Below, piece after piece: positions 1-6,415 of a stretch of DNA of 6,960 nucleotides. The notes beneath the pieces were generated by a model. The model was not told where the DNA came from. It was given only the letters and a program-made list of their open reading frames with translations, and did no database searches. The stretch spans positions 1 to 6,960 of the forward strand of contig JABGPX010000449.1 of NCBI GenBank assembly GCA_018644745.1, given 5' to 3'. Each line of letters opens with the position of its first letter. The stretch's first letter is position 1. The DNA comes from Spirochaetales bacterium. GTDB lineage: Bacteria; Spirochaetota; Spirochaetia; ARS1246. The translations under genes and the position numbers were made by a program.

Positions 1-807
1 GACTACTGGAACATGCATTCCGGGGTTGTGGAGGGTATTATCCCGCCGAATGGCAAATTGCTGGAATTGATTGAGCAAGTTGAAGGACCCGTGCTCATCG
101 ACTTCACCGGCAGCGCGGAAGTGGTGAATCCGAGCACATCTGAGGCGGACTGCTTCGATGACTTTCTTGAAACCGGAGCCTATATATTGTGCAGTCTGGA
201 ATCTGTTCTGCGCTCACCACAACTTTTGGAAAAGGTTTCCGGTGGGCGGGTATTTATTTCATTTCCACTGCTTTATCATCCCGTGATACTTGAGATTCGG
301 CGTATAATACACGAGCGGCAATTCGGCGATGTCGGCGGGATAGAGATGGTAATGTCAAAGACGTTGTCGAATGCGGAAATCGCTTTTTTTCTATGCGGTT
401 TGGCTGGAATTCCGTCAGGATTTAAAGCCGCTCCTCCCGTCTATGGCTTGGGCACGGCGATTGATGATCATTCCAGGTCTGCCGGTAGTAACCTTTTTTT
501 CTGGTTTCGGGAGTTCGGCTGCATAGCGCGTGAAGGCGCTCTGCCAGGCGGCACGTTGCTGTCCCTGGATATTGCCTGTAGAGAAGCCACGATTCGGGCC
601 CAGGTCCCTATTGGTGAATCTGTAGAGATTTTTCCAGCGGGAAAGGAGCCTTATGTGCTACCATTACCCGAGGGGGATGGGGTATACTATCAGCAAATAG
701 AGGTAAGAGACTCTGTACTAGCACGAGATTCCCTCTCCGCGTTCTCGACATCAATGATTGAGGCAGCATGCAGGTGGGCCCAGGAGTATATAAGTGAAGG
801 AACCTAG
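1..807 (+). CDS. Gfo/Idh/MocA-like dinucleotide-fold protein, 5' end cut by window, probably degenerate
   Basis: The reading frame is open from base 1. The first ATG (base 13) lacks a good ribosome binding site, so the real start is probably upstream. Residues quoted count from that ATG. The visible part begins at what looks like the second strand of a Rossmann fold (VVEGIIPPN, 4-12), so the glycine-rich NAD(P) loop would lie outside the window. Strand and helix spacing then fits Gfo/Idh/MocA oxidoreductases: LIDFTGSAEVVNPS (28-41), ETGAYILCS (53-61), and a segment like the family's 'RFxPxxxxLKxLIxxGxxGxV' (about 86-110, with HPVILEIRRIIHERQFGDV). The family's EKP motif after the fifth strand is replaced by CSLES, so the usual catalytic lysine is missing. 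The C-terminus (MIEAACRWAQEYISEG) resembles the family's last helix. It may therefore be a non-catalytic sensor or an unusual reductase. A DapB-like Rossmann protein is an alternative because of the IDFT string. No signal peptide or membrane segment is visible. The family call is an inference from pattern. Confidence 0.5.
   Translation, partial: DYWNMHSGVVEGIIPPNGKLLELIEQVEGPVLIDFTGSAEVVNPSTSEADCFDDFLETGAYILCSLESVLRSPQLLEKVSGGRVFISFPLLYHPVILEIRRIIHERQFGDVGGIEMVMSKTLSNAEIAFFLCGLAGIPSGFKAAPPVYGLGTAIDDHSRSAGSNLFFWFREFGCIAREGALPGGTLLSLDIACREATIRAQVPIGESVEIFPAGKEPYVLPLPEGDGVYYQQIEVRDSVLARDSLSAFSTSMIEAACRWAQEYISEGT
782..786 (+). promoter_or_regulatory. Ribosome binding site AGGAG for the GTG-started zinc-ribbon gene
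   Basis: AGGAG lies 7 bases before the GTG at 794, inside the end of the preceding gene. It is the main reason for choosing this GTG start, which makes the two genes overlap by 14 bases and suggests coupled translation. Confidence 0.6.
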
Positions 808-1165
808 CTTTTATTGTGAAAATTGTGGAGATCCAGTAGCTCTCAAGGCTACCAGTTGTCCTTCCTGCGGCAAGCGTTTTGATGCTGTAAAGTGCCCTGA
901 GTGCGCCTTTTCGGGTAGATCGGATCTTTTCTTAGACGGTTGCCCTTCCTGCGGATTCCTGAATGATACTCTTGCGGCGGTGAATACAGCAGATGCGGGC
1001 ATGCTAGAGGCCGATATTAAAAAGCGGAATAAAGTATACGGATTTGAGACCGAAGAAAAATCTGCGAGCCGTTCGGCTCTACCTGGCTGGGCTTATGGGC
1101 TTATTACCGTCGGACTAGTCGGATTCTTAATTTTCCTTCTCATTATGTACCTAACATTAGATTGA
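794..1165 (+). CDS. Small zinc-ribbon protein with a C-terminal membrane helix
   Basis: This is a 123-residue protein with eight cysteines in four CxxC pairs: C8/C11, C22/C25, C34/C37 and C50/C53. The pairs fit two consecutive zinc ribbons, each binding one zinc ion, within the first 55 residues. A charged linker follows (about 70-94, rich in K, E and D). A single hydrophobic helix (about 97-120) ends three residues from the C-terminus. The layout suggests a tail-anchored inner-membrane protein with its zinc ribbons in the cytoplasm. Such domains usually hold proteins or nucleic acids, but no partner can be named. The GTG start is supported by AGGAG 7 bases upstream. The gene overlaps the preceding oxidoreductase-like gene by 14 bases, so they are probably cotranscribed and translationally coupled. 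The ribbons resemble the double zinc-ribbon / DZANK type, but I cannot assign an exact family. It is a real gene on the strength of its cysteine spacing, membrane segment and ribosome binding site. Confidence 0.8.
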   Translation: MKEPSFYCENCGDPVALKATSCPSCGKRFDAVKCPECAFSGRSDLFLDGCPSCGFLNDTLAAVNTADAGMLEADIKKRNKVYGFETEEKSASRSALPGWAYGLITVGLVGFLIFLLIMYLTLD

Positions 1166-1191
1166 TCGGATTTTGAACCGATACTTATAGT
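1162..1191 (+). promoter_or_regulatory. Possible sigma-70-type promoter before the 672-residue gene
   Basis: TTGATC (1162-1167) and TATAGT (1186-1191) are separated by 18 bases. They match the -35 and -10 consensus at four and five of six positions. The -10 box lies about 46 bases before the ATG at 1238. This is the only reasonable candidate in the 72-base gap. The match is modest and the gene could also be reached by read-through from upstream, as no terminator is visible. Confidence 0.3.
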
Positions 1192-1230
1192 AGCTAAGTG
1201 AGCGGCCCGGAAAATATGCTCTGTATCGTG

Positions 1231-1235
1231 AGGAG
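1231..1235 (+). promoter_or_regulatory. Ribosome binding site AGGAG, unusually close to the ATG at 1238
   Basis: Only two bases separate AGGAG from the ATG, shorter than the usual five to nine. Pairing through GAGG (1230-1233) gives four bases. No better start codon lies nearby in frame, so the ATG at 1238 is still preferred. Confidence 0.5.
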
Positions 1236-1237
1236 AA

Positions 1238-3256
1238 ATGGCAACAAAGAAGGACGTACTATCTCTGGTAAGAATTTTTTCACTTCGAAAAAAGAGCCAG
1301 GTTCTTGCATATCAAGAATTGGTGGCTTTTTCTCAGAAGTACGCCGAACAAAAAAAAGCTGACATTCCTTCTCTTGCGGCTCTTACTTCCGATACTGAGA
1401 TTCAGCTTTCCTCCCATCTTGACGATCTCGCAGAAGAGAAGAAATGTGCTCTGGTCTATGATCAGGGGCGGATTAGCAGCGTTGTTTACCCGGAGTTTTT
1501 TCCAGAACTGGTTAAGAAGAAATACAAGGAAATCGCCGAGGATCCTGAGATCCCCTTTCCAAATGAAAACACATTTCAGATCAAGATTCCCTCAGACAAT
1601 GTGGACTCCGTGGATATCAAAGCCGATTTTGTACAAGTTCTTGGAAACGCGAAGGAAGGCGGCTCGCGGCTCTTGCGGTTGAGCTTTCCTCAAGGCATCA
1701 ACAACATTCTTACTCCTTCCGACATAATTGGAAATCGGCTTATGGAGCTCTGCGTTGAGAAGGTACGGTTGTACCTGAATACTCAACGTAATGCGTTCTA
1801 TATGCTCAGTAAGCTGCGCGGAGTTTTCAAATCAAAAGAACAAGTCCTCAAGGATATGATAAACAGCATCATTACCCAGCGAACTCAGGCTCTGGAGACA
1901 ATTCACAATCCTACAGAGTTTTCGTTTAGCTTTTGGACCCATTTGGCAAACGCGATTATCAGAGAATACCGCGAGAAAACGAATAAATTGGAGAAAGAGC
2001 ACAGCCATTGTCAGGCAGCATATTTGCTCGGATTTTATAATGTCTATTACAAAGGGCTGATACAGAAAGAAAAGGATATCGAAGCAACGCTGAAAATTTT
2101 GGATCAGCGCATGAGACAGACGCCGTATTACTTCACGGTTTCTGATATTTCATCGTTTAAAGACAAGCAGGGGCTCCTCCTAACCCGGAAATATTCGAGA
2201 GAGCAGATGCATAAATATATCGAGGAAAAAACAAAACCGATTGAAGGAGCATCAATTCCGGAAATTTTCAGGCTCAAGTCAGCTGACCGGAAAGAGTATT
2301 TTGTCGCTAAGGAAGTAATCCTGCCATTAACCGTTAAAAAACTTCAGGACGCATCGAAAGAGTATCGAGGTGTATTTCTTGAGGAATTTAAGAGTAACAT
2401 AGAGAATATTAAAAAAACCGATGAAATGAAGAGCGATGACGCATTTAATGCTCGCCTGGAGAAGAAGGTGAGGAGTGATGATCCTCTTCTATCTGGATTA
2501 TTGAGCTATGAGATGCTCTACCTTACTCTGCAGGAATCAAAACCACGATACGACGTGAATCAGGAGATCAGCCGAATTCTGGATGAGAGCCGCGCCAAGC
2601 TGCTTCCGATTGATGAGATTCTGCGCTTGAACCGCCGCGAGCTGTTTTCTCAGGCAAAGATGAGTCTGCCGATTTGGAAAACCATGCCGGTGGTAAACAG
2701 AATATTTGGGTTTCTCAAGCGATTCTTAACCGGCGCTCAGATGAGACAGCCCAAGAGTCAGTCAAAAAAGAAAAAGAAGATCGATTTCCCGGTCTCAGCA
2801 TCGGGTGTAAAGCTCCTCGGTGCCCAGCCGCCTCCGTCTCGGAAATCATTCAAGGAAAGCGAAGCGGTAATCCCGAGCTCACCCGGAAGTCCCGCTAAAA
2901 GCGCGCGTGCTCAAGCTCAAGCGCTGCAAAACGCGATGGCGAGTCTCAAGCTCCAGTTCATCGGTAACACCTCAATAGAGGATGGTATGGGTGCACTTGT
3001 CGAGAAATGGAATCCTTTGTTCGATCCTCAGGCCAAAGCAAATCTGGTAGAGGATGTGAACTCTCTAGTCCGCGATTTTCTTCGGAAATTGAAACGAGGC
3101 TTTCTTTTCAAGCCCCCGGACGCGGACAGAATTCGTAATATGGCCGAAAGTCTGGCAGAAAATCATGCGTTTGATCAGATTAAAAAACGCGACGCATTGA
3201 AGCGGTACATCGAGCTCTACATGATCAGCGTTTTAGGCGCGAGAAAGAAGGGTTGA
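1238..3256 (+). CDS. Conserved-looking cytoplasmic protein of unknown function, 672 residues
   Basis: I do not recognise this protein. It has no signal peptide and no membrane segment, and is rich in lysine, glutamate and leucine, so it is probably soluble and cytoplasmic. Residues 1-100 are mostly helical and could hold a winged-helix-like fold, ending in a strand-like stretch (CALVYDQGRISSVVYPEFF, 70-88). Residues 110-160 look beta-rich (FQIKIP, VDIKADFVQVLG, RLLRLSFP). Residues 160-470 are long charged helices, partly coiled-coil-like around 240-290 and 365-410. A disordered linker (about 500-560) is rich in Lys, Ser, Pro and Gln and includes a run of five lysines near 510-514. A separate helical domain follows (about 560-670). 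The lysine patch might touch nucleic acid, but that is speculation. It appears to be a single, intact frame with codon use like its neighbours. Its 3' end overlaps the convergent SfsA-DUF123 gene by 32 bases. It could be a lineage-restricted family, perhaps spirochaetal. Confidence 0.8.
   Translation: MATKKDVLSLVRIFSLRKKSQVLAYQELVAFSQKYAEQKKADIPSLAALTSDTEIQLSSHLDDLAEEKKCALVYDQGRISSVVYPEFFPELVKKKYKEIAEDPEIPFPNENTFQIKIPSDNVDSVDIKADFVQVLGNAKEGGSRLLRLSFPQGINNILTPSDIIGNRLMELCVEKVRLYLNTQRNAFYMLSKLRGVFKSKEQVLKDMINSIITQRTQALETIHNPTEFSFSFWTHLANAIIREYREKTNKLEKEHSHCQAAYLLGFYNVYYKGLIQKEKDIEATLKILDQRMRQTPYYFTVSDISSFKDKQGLLLTRKYSREQMHKYIEEKTKPIEGASIPEIFRLKSADRKEYFVAKEVILPLTVKKLQDASKEYRGVFLEEFKSNIENIKKTDEMKSDDAFNARLEKKVRSDDPLLSGLLSYEMLYLTLQESKPRYDVNQEISRILDESRAKLLPIDEILRLNRRELFSQAKMSLPIWKTMPVVNRIFGFLKRFLTGAQMRQPKSQSKKKKKIDFPVSASGVKLLGAQPPPSRKSFKESEAVIPSSPGSPAKSARAQAQALQNAMASLKLQFIGNTSIEDGMGALVEKWNPLFDPQAKANLVEDVNSLVRDFLRKLKRGFLFKPPDADRIRNMAESLAENHAFDQIKKRDALKRYIELYMISVLGARKKG
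3225..3256. other. Tail-to-tail coding overlap of 32 bases
   Basis: The last 32 bases of the plus-strand 672-residue gene (TGA at 3254-3256) are also the last 32 bases of the minus-strand SfsA-DUF123 gene (TGA read at 3227-3225). No hairpin with a T tract is seen at either end, so each transcript is expected to run antisense into the other gene unless Rho-dependent termination acts. Confidence 0.85.
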
Positions 3257-4424
3257 GATAACCATCAAGTCCTTCTCGGTGCCTGAAAGAAAAAACCGTC
3301 TTAACAAATCCCCGCGCTGTCCATGGATCCCTGCTGTAATAGAAGAGATGGCTCGGACACCGGCAGTCACTCGATCCAAAATGCGGTATCCCGATTCCTC
3401 CTGCTATCCTGACGGATTCGGCTAATCCGCACTCGAGGTCATTGTCTGTTCGTATCGGTATAGTAGTAATTGTGTCAGTCTGCGATGAGAGATAATCTAT
3501 ATGCCAGTGTATTTTTTTGCTTTTCCTGACATGCCGCGCCAATCGCTGAGAGAGACCTCTTGCGGCTGATCCGGCGTAAACATACCATCCAGGGCGGTAA
3601 ACTGAATTTCCTAATGCACCGGTAGAAATCACCTGTTCTTTTTTGAGATGAAGTATCAGCAGATAAACTCCACCGTCTTTTTCAGCTAAAGCAACAGGCG
3701 AATAATCGATTGGCACCTCGGCATCTGTTACAGTGATATACCCGTCCGGACTTGTAGAGGTCGCGCATGCCCGTATTTCAGTTTTCGCAGATATTTTTTT
3801 TAACGAAATTGCAAAATCCGGATCGGTATGCACATTGGGTACAAAGCACCGGGGATCGGGATAACCAATAACAAAAAGCACGATCCCATGCAGAATAACC
3901 GCTCCGTCGTAATCTCCCTTGGTAACAATATTGTTTATTTCGTTGAGATGCTTAATTCCCCGAGTAGTAGGCGCGTCCGGAAACATAGCTACCCCGTGTT
4001 CGCAGAGAGAACACGACTTCACCTCGATCAACGTGGTTCCCTCAGACGTATCCACCGCGAAGTCTAAACGGGAGGACCCATAGGTTACTTCATGCCTGAA
4101 TGTCGACTCAACCTCAAACAGCCGCGGAAGAATCAGTTCGCGAGCGATCTGGTTTGTGCGGGAGGTGTGCAGTGGCACGATGTGTCCGCCATGCTCAGCC
4201 GCAACCAGAGTGCAAGAGGTTTTCCTCCCTGGAGAAGTTGAATCCTCGAGATAGACTCGGGTACCTGGAAGAAGGAGTTCTCGCATCCTGCCGGGATTTG
4301 GACAGTGAGCATGCATGGTTTTTCCGGCGACGTGAACTTCGGCGATGAATCGATTTGGTCGTGAAACAAACTCTCCGACCATGTCGGGCGAGAAAAGCCG
4401 CAAAGAAGCATTTTTCTCAAGCAA
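3225..4424 (-). CDS. sfsA: SfsA nuclease-fold protein fused to a C-terminal DUF123 (GIY-YIG-like, Uri-type) domain
   Basis: This 399-residue protein joins two domains. Residues about 15-235 are SfsA: an N-terminal OB-like part with the hallmark HCPNPGRMREL (40-50), followed by a PD-(D/E)xK-type core with D121, E134 and K136 (DFAVD, then IEVKS) and FPDAPTTRGIKHL (148-160). SfsA was named for sugar fermentation stimulation in E. coli and is now classed as a DNA/RNA-binding nuclease-like protein. Residues about 245-363 match DUF123 (COG1833): GGVYLLIL (251-258), GWYVYAGSA (279-287), RLARH (294-298), HWHIDYL (306-312), EC (331-332) and FGSSDCRCPSHL (349-360). Ordinary SfsA proteins are about 230-240 residues. 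A tail of about 36 residues follows the second domain. The TTG start is chosen because AAAGAG lies 4 bases upstream and because the length before the conserved NRF segment fits SfsA. An ATG at residue 15 has no ribosome binding site. The start overlaps the acyl-CoA synthetase stop by 8 bases, so translation is probably coupled. Its role in the cell is unknown; nucleic-acid processing or repair is likely. Confidence 0.9.
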   Translation of the reverse strand: MLEKNASLRLFSPDMVGEFVSRPNRFIAEVHVAGKTMHAHCPNPGRMRELLLPGTRVYLEDSTSPGRKTSCTLVAAEHGGHIVPLHTSRTNQIARELILPRLFEVESTFRHEVTYGSSRLDFAVDTSEGTTLIEVKSCSLCEHGVAMFPDAPTTRGIKHLNEINNIVTKGDYDGAVILHGIVLFVIGYPDPRCFVPNVHTDPDFAISLKKISAKTEIRACATSTSPDGYITVTDAEVPIDYSPVALAEKDGGVYLLILHLKKEQVISTGALGNSVYRPGWYVYAGSAARGLSQRLARHVRKSKKIHWHIDYLSSQTDTITTIPIRTDNDLECGLAESVRIAGGIGIPHFGSSDCRCPSHLFYYSRDPWTARGFVKTVFSFRHREGLDGYLNPSFSRLKR

Positions 4425-6315
4425 AGAACTCTTTTAGCTCCTTTGCGTATTTTTCGTTTACCACATTTCGTCTGACCTTGAGAGTGTGGGTCAGCTCTCT
4501 GCCCAACGTGAACTCCTCAGTAAGCAGCTTGAATCTGAAAATCCTTTCAAATGCTTTAAAGCCGGTTTTTGCTCCGACAAGCCGCCCTATTTCACTATGA
4601 TAGTAATCCTGAACTTCCGTGTGATCGAGCAGATCTTGCCGATCGACATAACTCAAGTTTCGTTCCTTGGTGAATTGTTCGAGAAATTCTTCATTCGGAA
4701 CGATAAATGCCGCGAGGAATTTCTGATCCTGTCCTACCACCATGACCTGATCTATTGCATCAGATTGCTTCAATTTGTCTTCAATAGGTGTCGGCTCGAT
4801 ATTTTCTCCCCCAAGAAGAACAACTGTTTCTTTTGCGCGGCCAATTATCTTAAGTTCGCCGCTGTGAGTGAAGATGACAATATCACCTGTATCAAGCCAG
4901 CCGTCGTTTAAAACCTCTTTGGTGGCTTCTTCCCTTTTGTAGTATCCCTGCATTATCTGCTCACTTTTCACGAACAAAACACCTTTTTTCCCAGGAGGTA
5001 GTACCTCATCGTTTTCACCCACAACTCTCGATTCAATATCCGGGAGAAGCGGTCCTACTGTGCCGACTACCGGACGATCCTGGAGCCGTGTCGACAGGAC
5101 CGGACCGGTTTCGGTCAATCCGTATCCTTCGAGAAGCTTTATGCCGGCCGCTTGAAAAAAACTATCGACGTAGGGTGGAAGAGCACCTCCCCCCGAAATT
5201 GCCGCGATGAATCGGCCGCCGAGCAGCTTGTTTTTCAGTTTGCTGAAGACCAGCAGCTGCCCGAGAGCGTTGAGCGGAGCAATCAGGAGTAAAGGGATTA
5301 TTGCGGTAATAAAACCGAGTCCCCAGATAGGCTTCCGGTACTTTGGCGCCATCCCGAAGGCTCTGTTTCTAAGCTTCGAATAAGCTGAACCCACAGCCAC
5401 AAAAAAATTGAAGAGGATTTTTTTTGCTCCCCCTGCTTCGTGCACATTTCGGTATACGCCGGCTCTAATTCCTTCCCAAAGTCTCGGTACCGCTGCTGTC
5501 CACTGAGGCCGGACTTTGAGCATGTCCGCTTTAAGAATCGGTCCTATCGGTTTTGAGTAAGCGATGGTAGCGCCAATATTTATAATGACATAGTCGACAA
5601 CTCTCTCAAAAGAGTGCCACGCCGGAAGAACGCTCAGGTATCGCGACCCGGAGGTGATATGTATATGGTCGTAAATCCTTTCGAGCTGAAATGTATAATT
5701 CCGGTTATTGAGCATTACGCCTTTCGGCTCGCCGGTTGTTCCGGACGTGTAGATTATTGTTACAAGCTCTTCAGGAGTTCCTTTCTCTATCTCTTTTTCG
5801 ATATGATCAACTGCCTCAGGGCTGAGAATTGCGTCTTCTAGCATATCGGAGAGACAAAGTATCTTTACACCGTCTGATGATTTCACGTCGTGAGGTTCGA
5901 AGGAGATGAGCAGCTCTAATTGCGGGAGATTGGCCTTTTCCGATAATATTTTTTCTATTTGTGCGTCATTTTCAACAAAGGATATTTTGCAGTCAGCATG
6001 ATCCAAAATATATACTAGCTCATCGGCGGTGGAGTCCGAGCCGCGGGGAACATCTACGGCGCCGAGACAGAGCAAGGCAAGATCTGAAATCAGCCACTCT
6101 GTCCGGTTGTCTGAGATCAGTCCAACATGGTCTCCTCTACTAACCCCAAGGTTATCAAGAAGCGACGCAAGCTGTATTACCGAATCATACATGTCCCGGA
6201 AAGTTGTCGGTATAAATTCCTCGTTCTCATCTTTACCGAGTTGAGCGATATTTGTAGGGTATTTTTCCGCCGCGTCTTTAAACCGCTTTGCTAGAGTATC
6301 TCCGGAATCTGCCAT
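4417..6315 (-). CDS. AMP-forming long-chain acyl-CoA synthetase (FadD15 type)
   Basis: This enzyme activates long-chain fatty acids with ATP to acyl-AMP and then to acyl-CoA, releasing AMP and pyrophosphate. It would feed lipid synthesis or breakdown at the inner face of the membrane. At 632 residues it has the length of the FadD15/eukaryotic ACSL-like branch. All adenylate-forming motifs are present: the phosphate-binding loop YTSGTTGEPKG (189-199), GYGLTETGP (397-405), DGWLDTGD (471-478), GRAKETVVLLGGENIEP (492-508), and the C-terminal catalytic lysine K613 in THTLKVRR. A hydrophobic stretch (about 331-356, IIPLLLIAPLNALGQLLVF) followed by FSKLKNKLLGGRF and AISGGGALP is typical of this branch and may aid membrane contact. 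The ATG start has a strong GGAGG 6 bases upstream. The gene overlaps the downstream sfsA fusion by 8 bases. The upstream 100-base gap holds a promoter candidate and a palindrome. Nothing suggests inactivation. Fatty-acid chain length cannot be read from sequence. Confidence 0.95.
   Translation of the reverse strand: MADSGDTLAKRFKDAAEKYPTNIAQLGKDENEEFIPTTFRDMYDSVIQLASLLDNLGVSRGDHVGLISDNRTEWLISDLALLCLGAVDVPRGSDSTADELVYILDHADCKISFVENDAQIEKILSEKANLPQLELLISFEPHDVKSSDGVKILCLSDMLEDAILSPEAVDHIEKEIEKGTPEELVTIIYTSGTTGEPKGVMLNNRNYTFQLERIYDHIHITSGSRYLSVLPAWHSFERVVDYVIINIGATIAYSKPIGPILKADMLKVRPQWTAAVPRLWEGIRAGVYRNVHEAGGAKKILFNFFVAVGSAYSKLRNRAFGMAPKYRKPIWGLGFITAIIPLLLIAPLNALGQLLVFSKLKNKLLGGRFIAAISGGGALPPYVDSFFQAAGIKLLEGYGLTETGPVLSTRLQDRPVVGTVGPLLPDIESRVVGENDEVLPPGKKGVLFVKSEQIMQGYYKREEATKEVLNDGWLDTGDIVIFTHSGELKIIGRAKETVVLLGGENIEPTPIEDKLKQSDAIDQVMVVGQDQKFLAAFIVPNEEFLEQFTKERNLSYVDRQDLLDHTEVQDYYHSEIGRLVGAKTGFKAFERIFRFKLLTEEFTLGRELTHTLKVRRNVVNEKYAKELKEFFA
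4429..4434 (-). promoter_or_regulatory. Ribosome binding site AAAGAG for the TTG start of the sfsA fusion
   Basis: AAAGAG, read on the minus strand, lies 4 bases before the TTG at 4424 and inside the last codons of the acyl-CoA synthetase gene. It is moderate in strength but is better than anything before the alternative starts at 4403 (TTG) or 4382 (ATG). Confidence 0.45.
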
Positions 6316-6321
6316 GTGTCG

Positions 6322-6326
6322 CCTCC
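6322..6326 (-). promoter_or_regulatory. Strong ribosome binding site GGAGG of the acyl-CoA synthetase
   Basis: GGAGG on the minus strand is followed by 6 bases and then the ATG at 6315. This fixes the start of the synthetase gene. Confidence 0.8.
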
Positions 6327-6344
6327 GCGTACTGAATTCATATC

Positions 6345-6392
6345 TAGGCTAACACGGCGTCTTCCTCCTGTCAAATTAACAAATTAGGCTAA
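6345..6392 (-). repeat. Direct repeat of TTAGCCTA, two copies 40 bases apart
   Basis: TTAGCCTA on the minus strand occurs at 6352-6345 and again at 6392-6385, a spacing of 40 bases, close to four helical turns. One copy covers the candidate -10 box; the other is the core of a palindrome just upstream of the -35 box. This is the pattern of a paired operator, but no regulator is known. Confidence 0.5.
6346..6374 (-). promoter_or_regulatory. Candidate promoter for the acyl-CoA synthetase-sfsA operon
   Basis: A perfect -35 box TTGACA (6374-6369) is followed, after exactly 17 bases, by TAGCCT (6351-6346), which matches only three of six -10 positions. The weak -10 box overlaps one copy of a repeated 8-base word, so an activator or repressor could act here. 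The spacing is ideal but the -10 match is poor; read-through from tlpA is the alternative. Confidence 0.35.
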
Positions 6393-6395
6393 TTT
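6381..6395. promoter_or_regulatory. 15-base perfect palindrome, candidate operator
   Basis: On the minus strand AAATTAG and CTAATTT flank a single central C, a perfect 7-base inverted repeat with a one-base centre. It sits 6 bases upstream of the TTGACA box in the gap before the acyl-CoA synthetase gene. There is no T tract and the loop is too short for a terminator, so a dimeric repressor or activator site is a better reading. Confidence 0.45.
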
Positions 6396-6415
6396 CCAGC
6401 AGAATGAATATTCTA

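Noticed and set aside
811..1002. A 63-codon minus-strand frame across the zinc-ribbon gene
   Set aside because: It mirrors the cysteine-rich coding region and has no start support.
1165..1182. Inverted repeat ATCGG/CCGAT after the zinc-ribbon gene, as a terminator
   Set aside because: The stem is five pairs with an eight-base loop and it is not followed by a T run; too weak to call.
1305..1682. A 125-codon frame inside the unknown 672-residue gene
   Set aside because: It is in another frame of a long intact gene and shows no domain or ribosome binding site; a frameshift is not needed to explain the main gene.
4100..4600. Several open frames on both strands across the SfsA start and synthetase end
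   Set aside because: They lie opposite or out of frame with two well-supported genes, have no ribosome binding sites and give proteins of odd composition; they are shadows.
6401..6414. Inverted repeat AGAAT/ATTCT just after the tlpA stop, as a terminator
   Set aside because: The stem is only five A/T-rich pairs and no T tract follows on the minus strand, so it cannot be a convincing intrinsic terminator.
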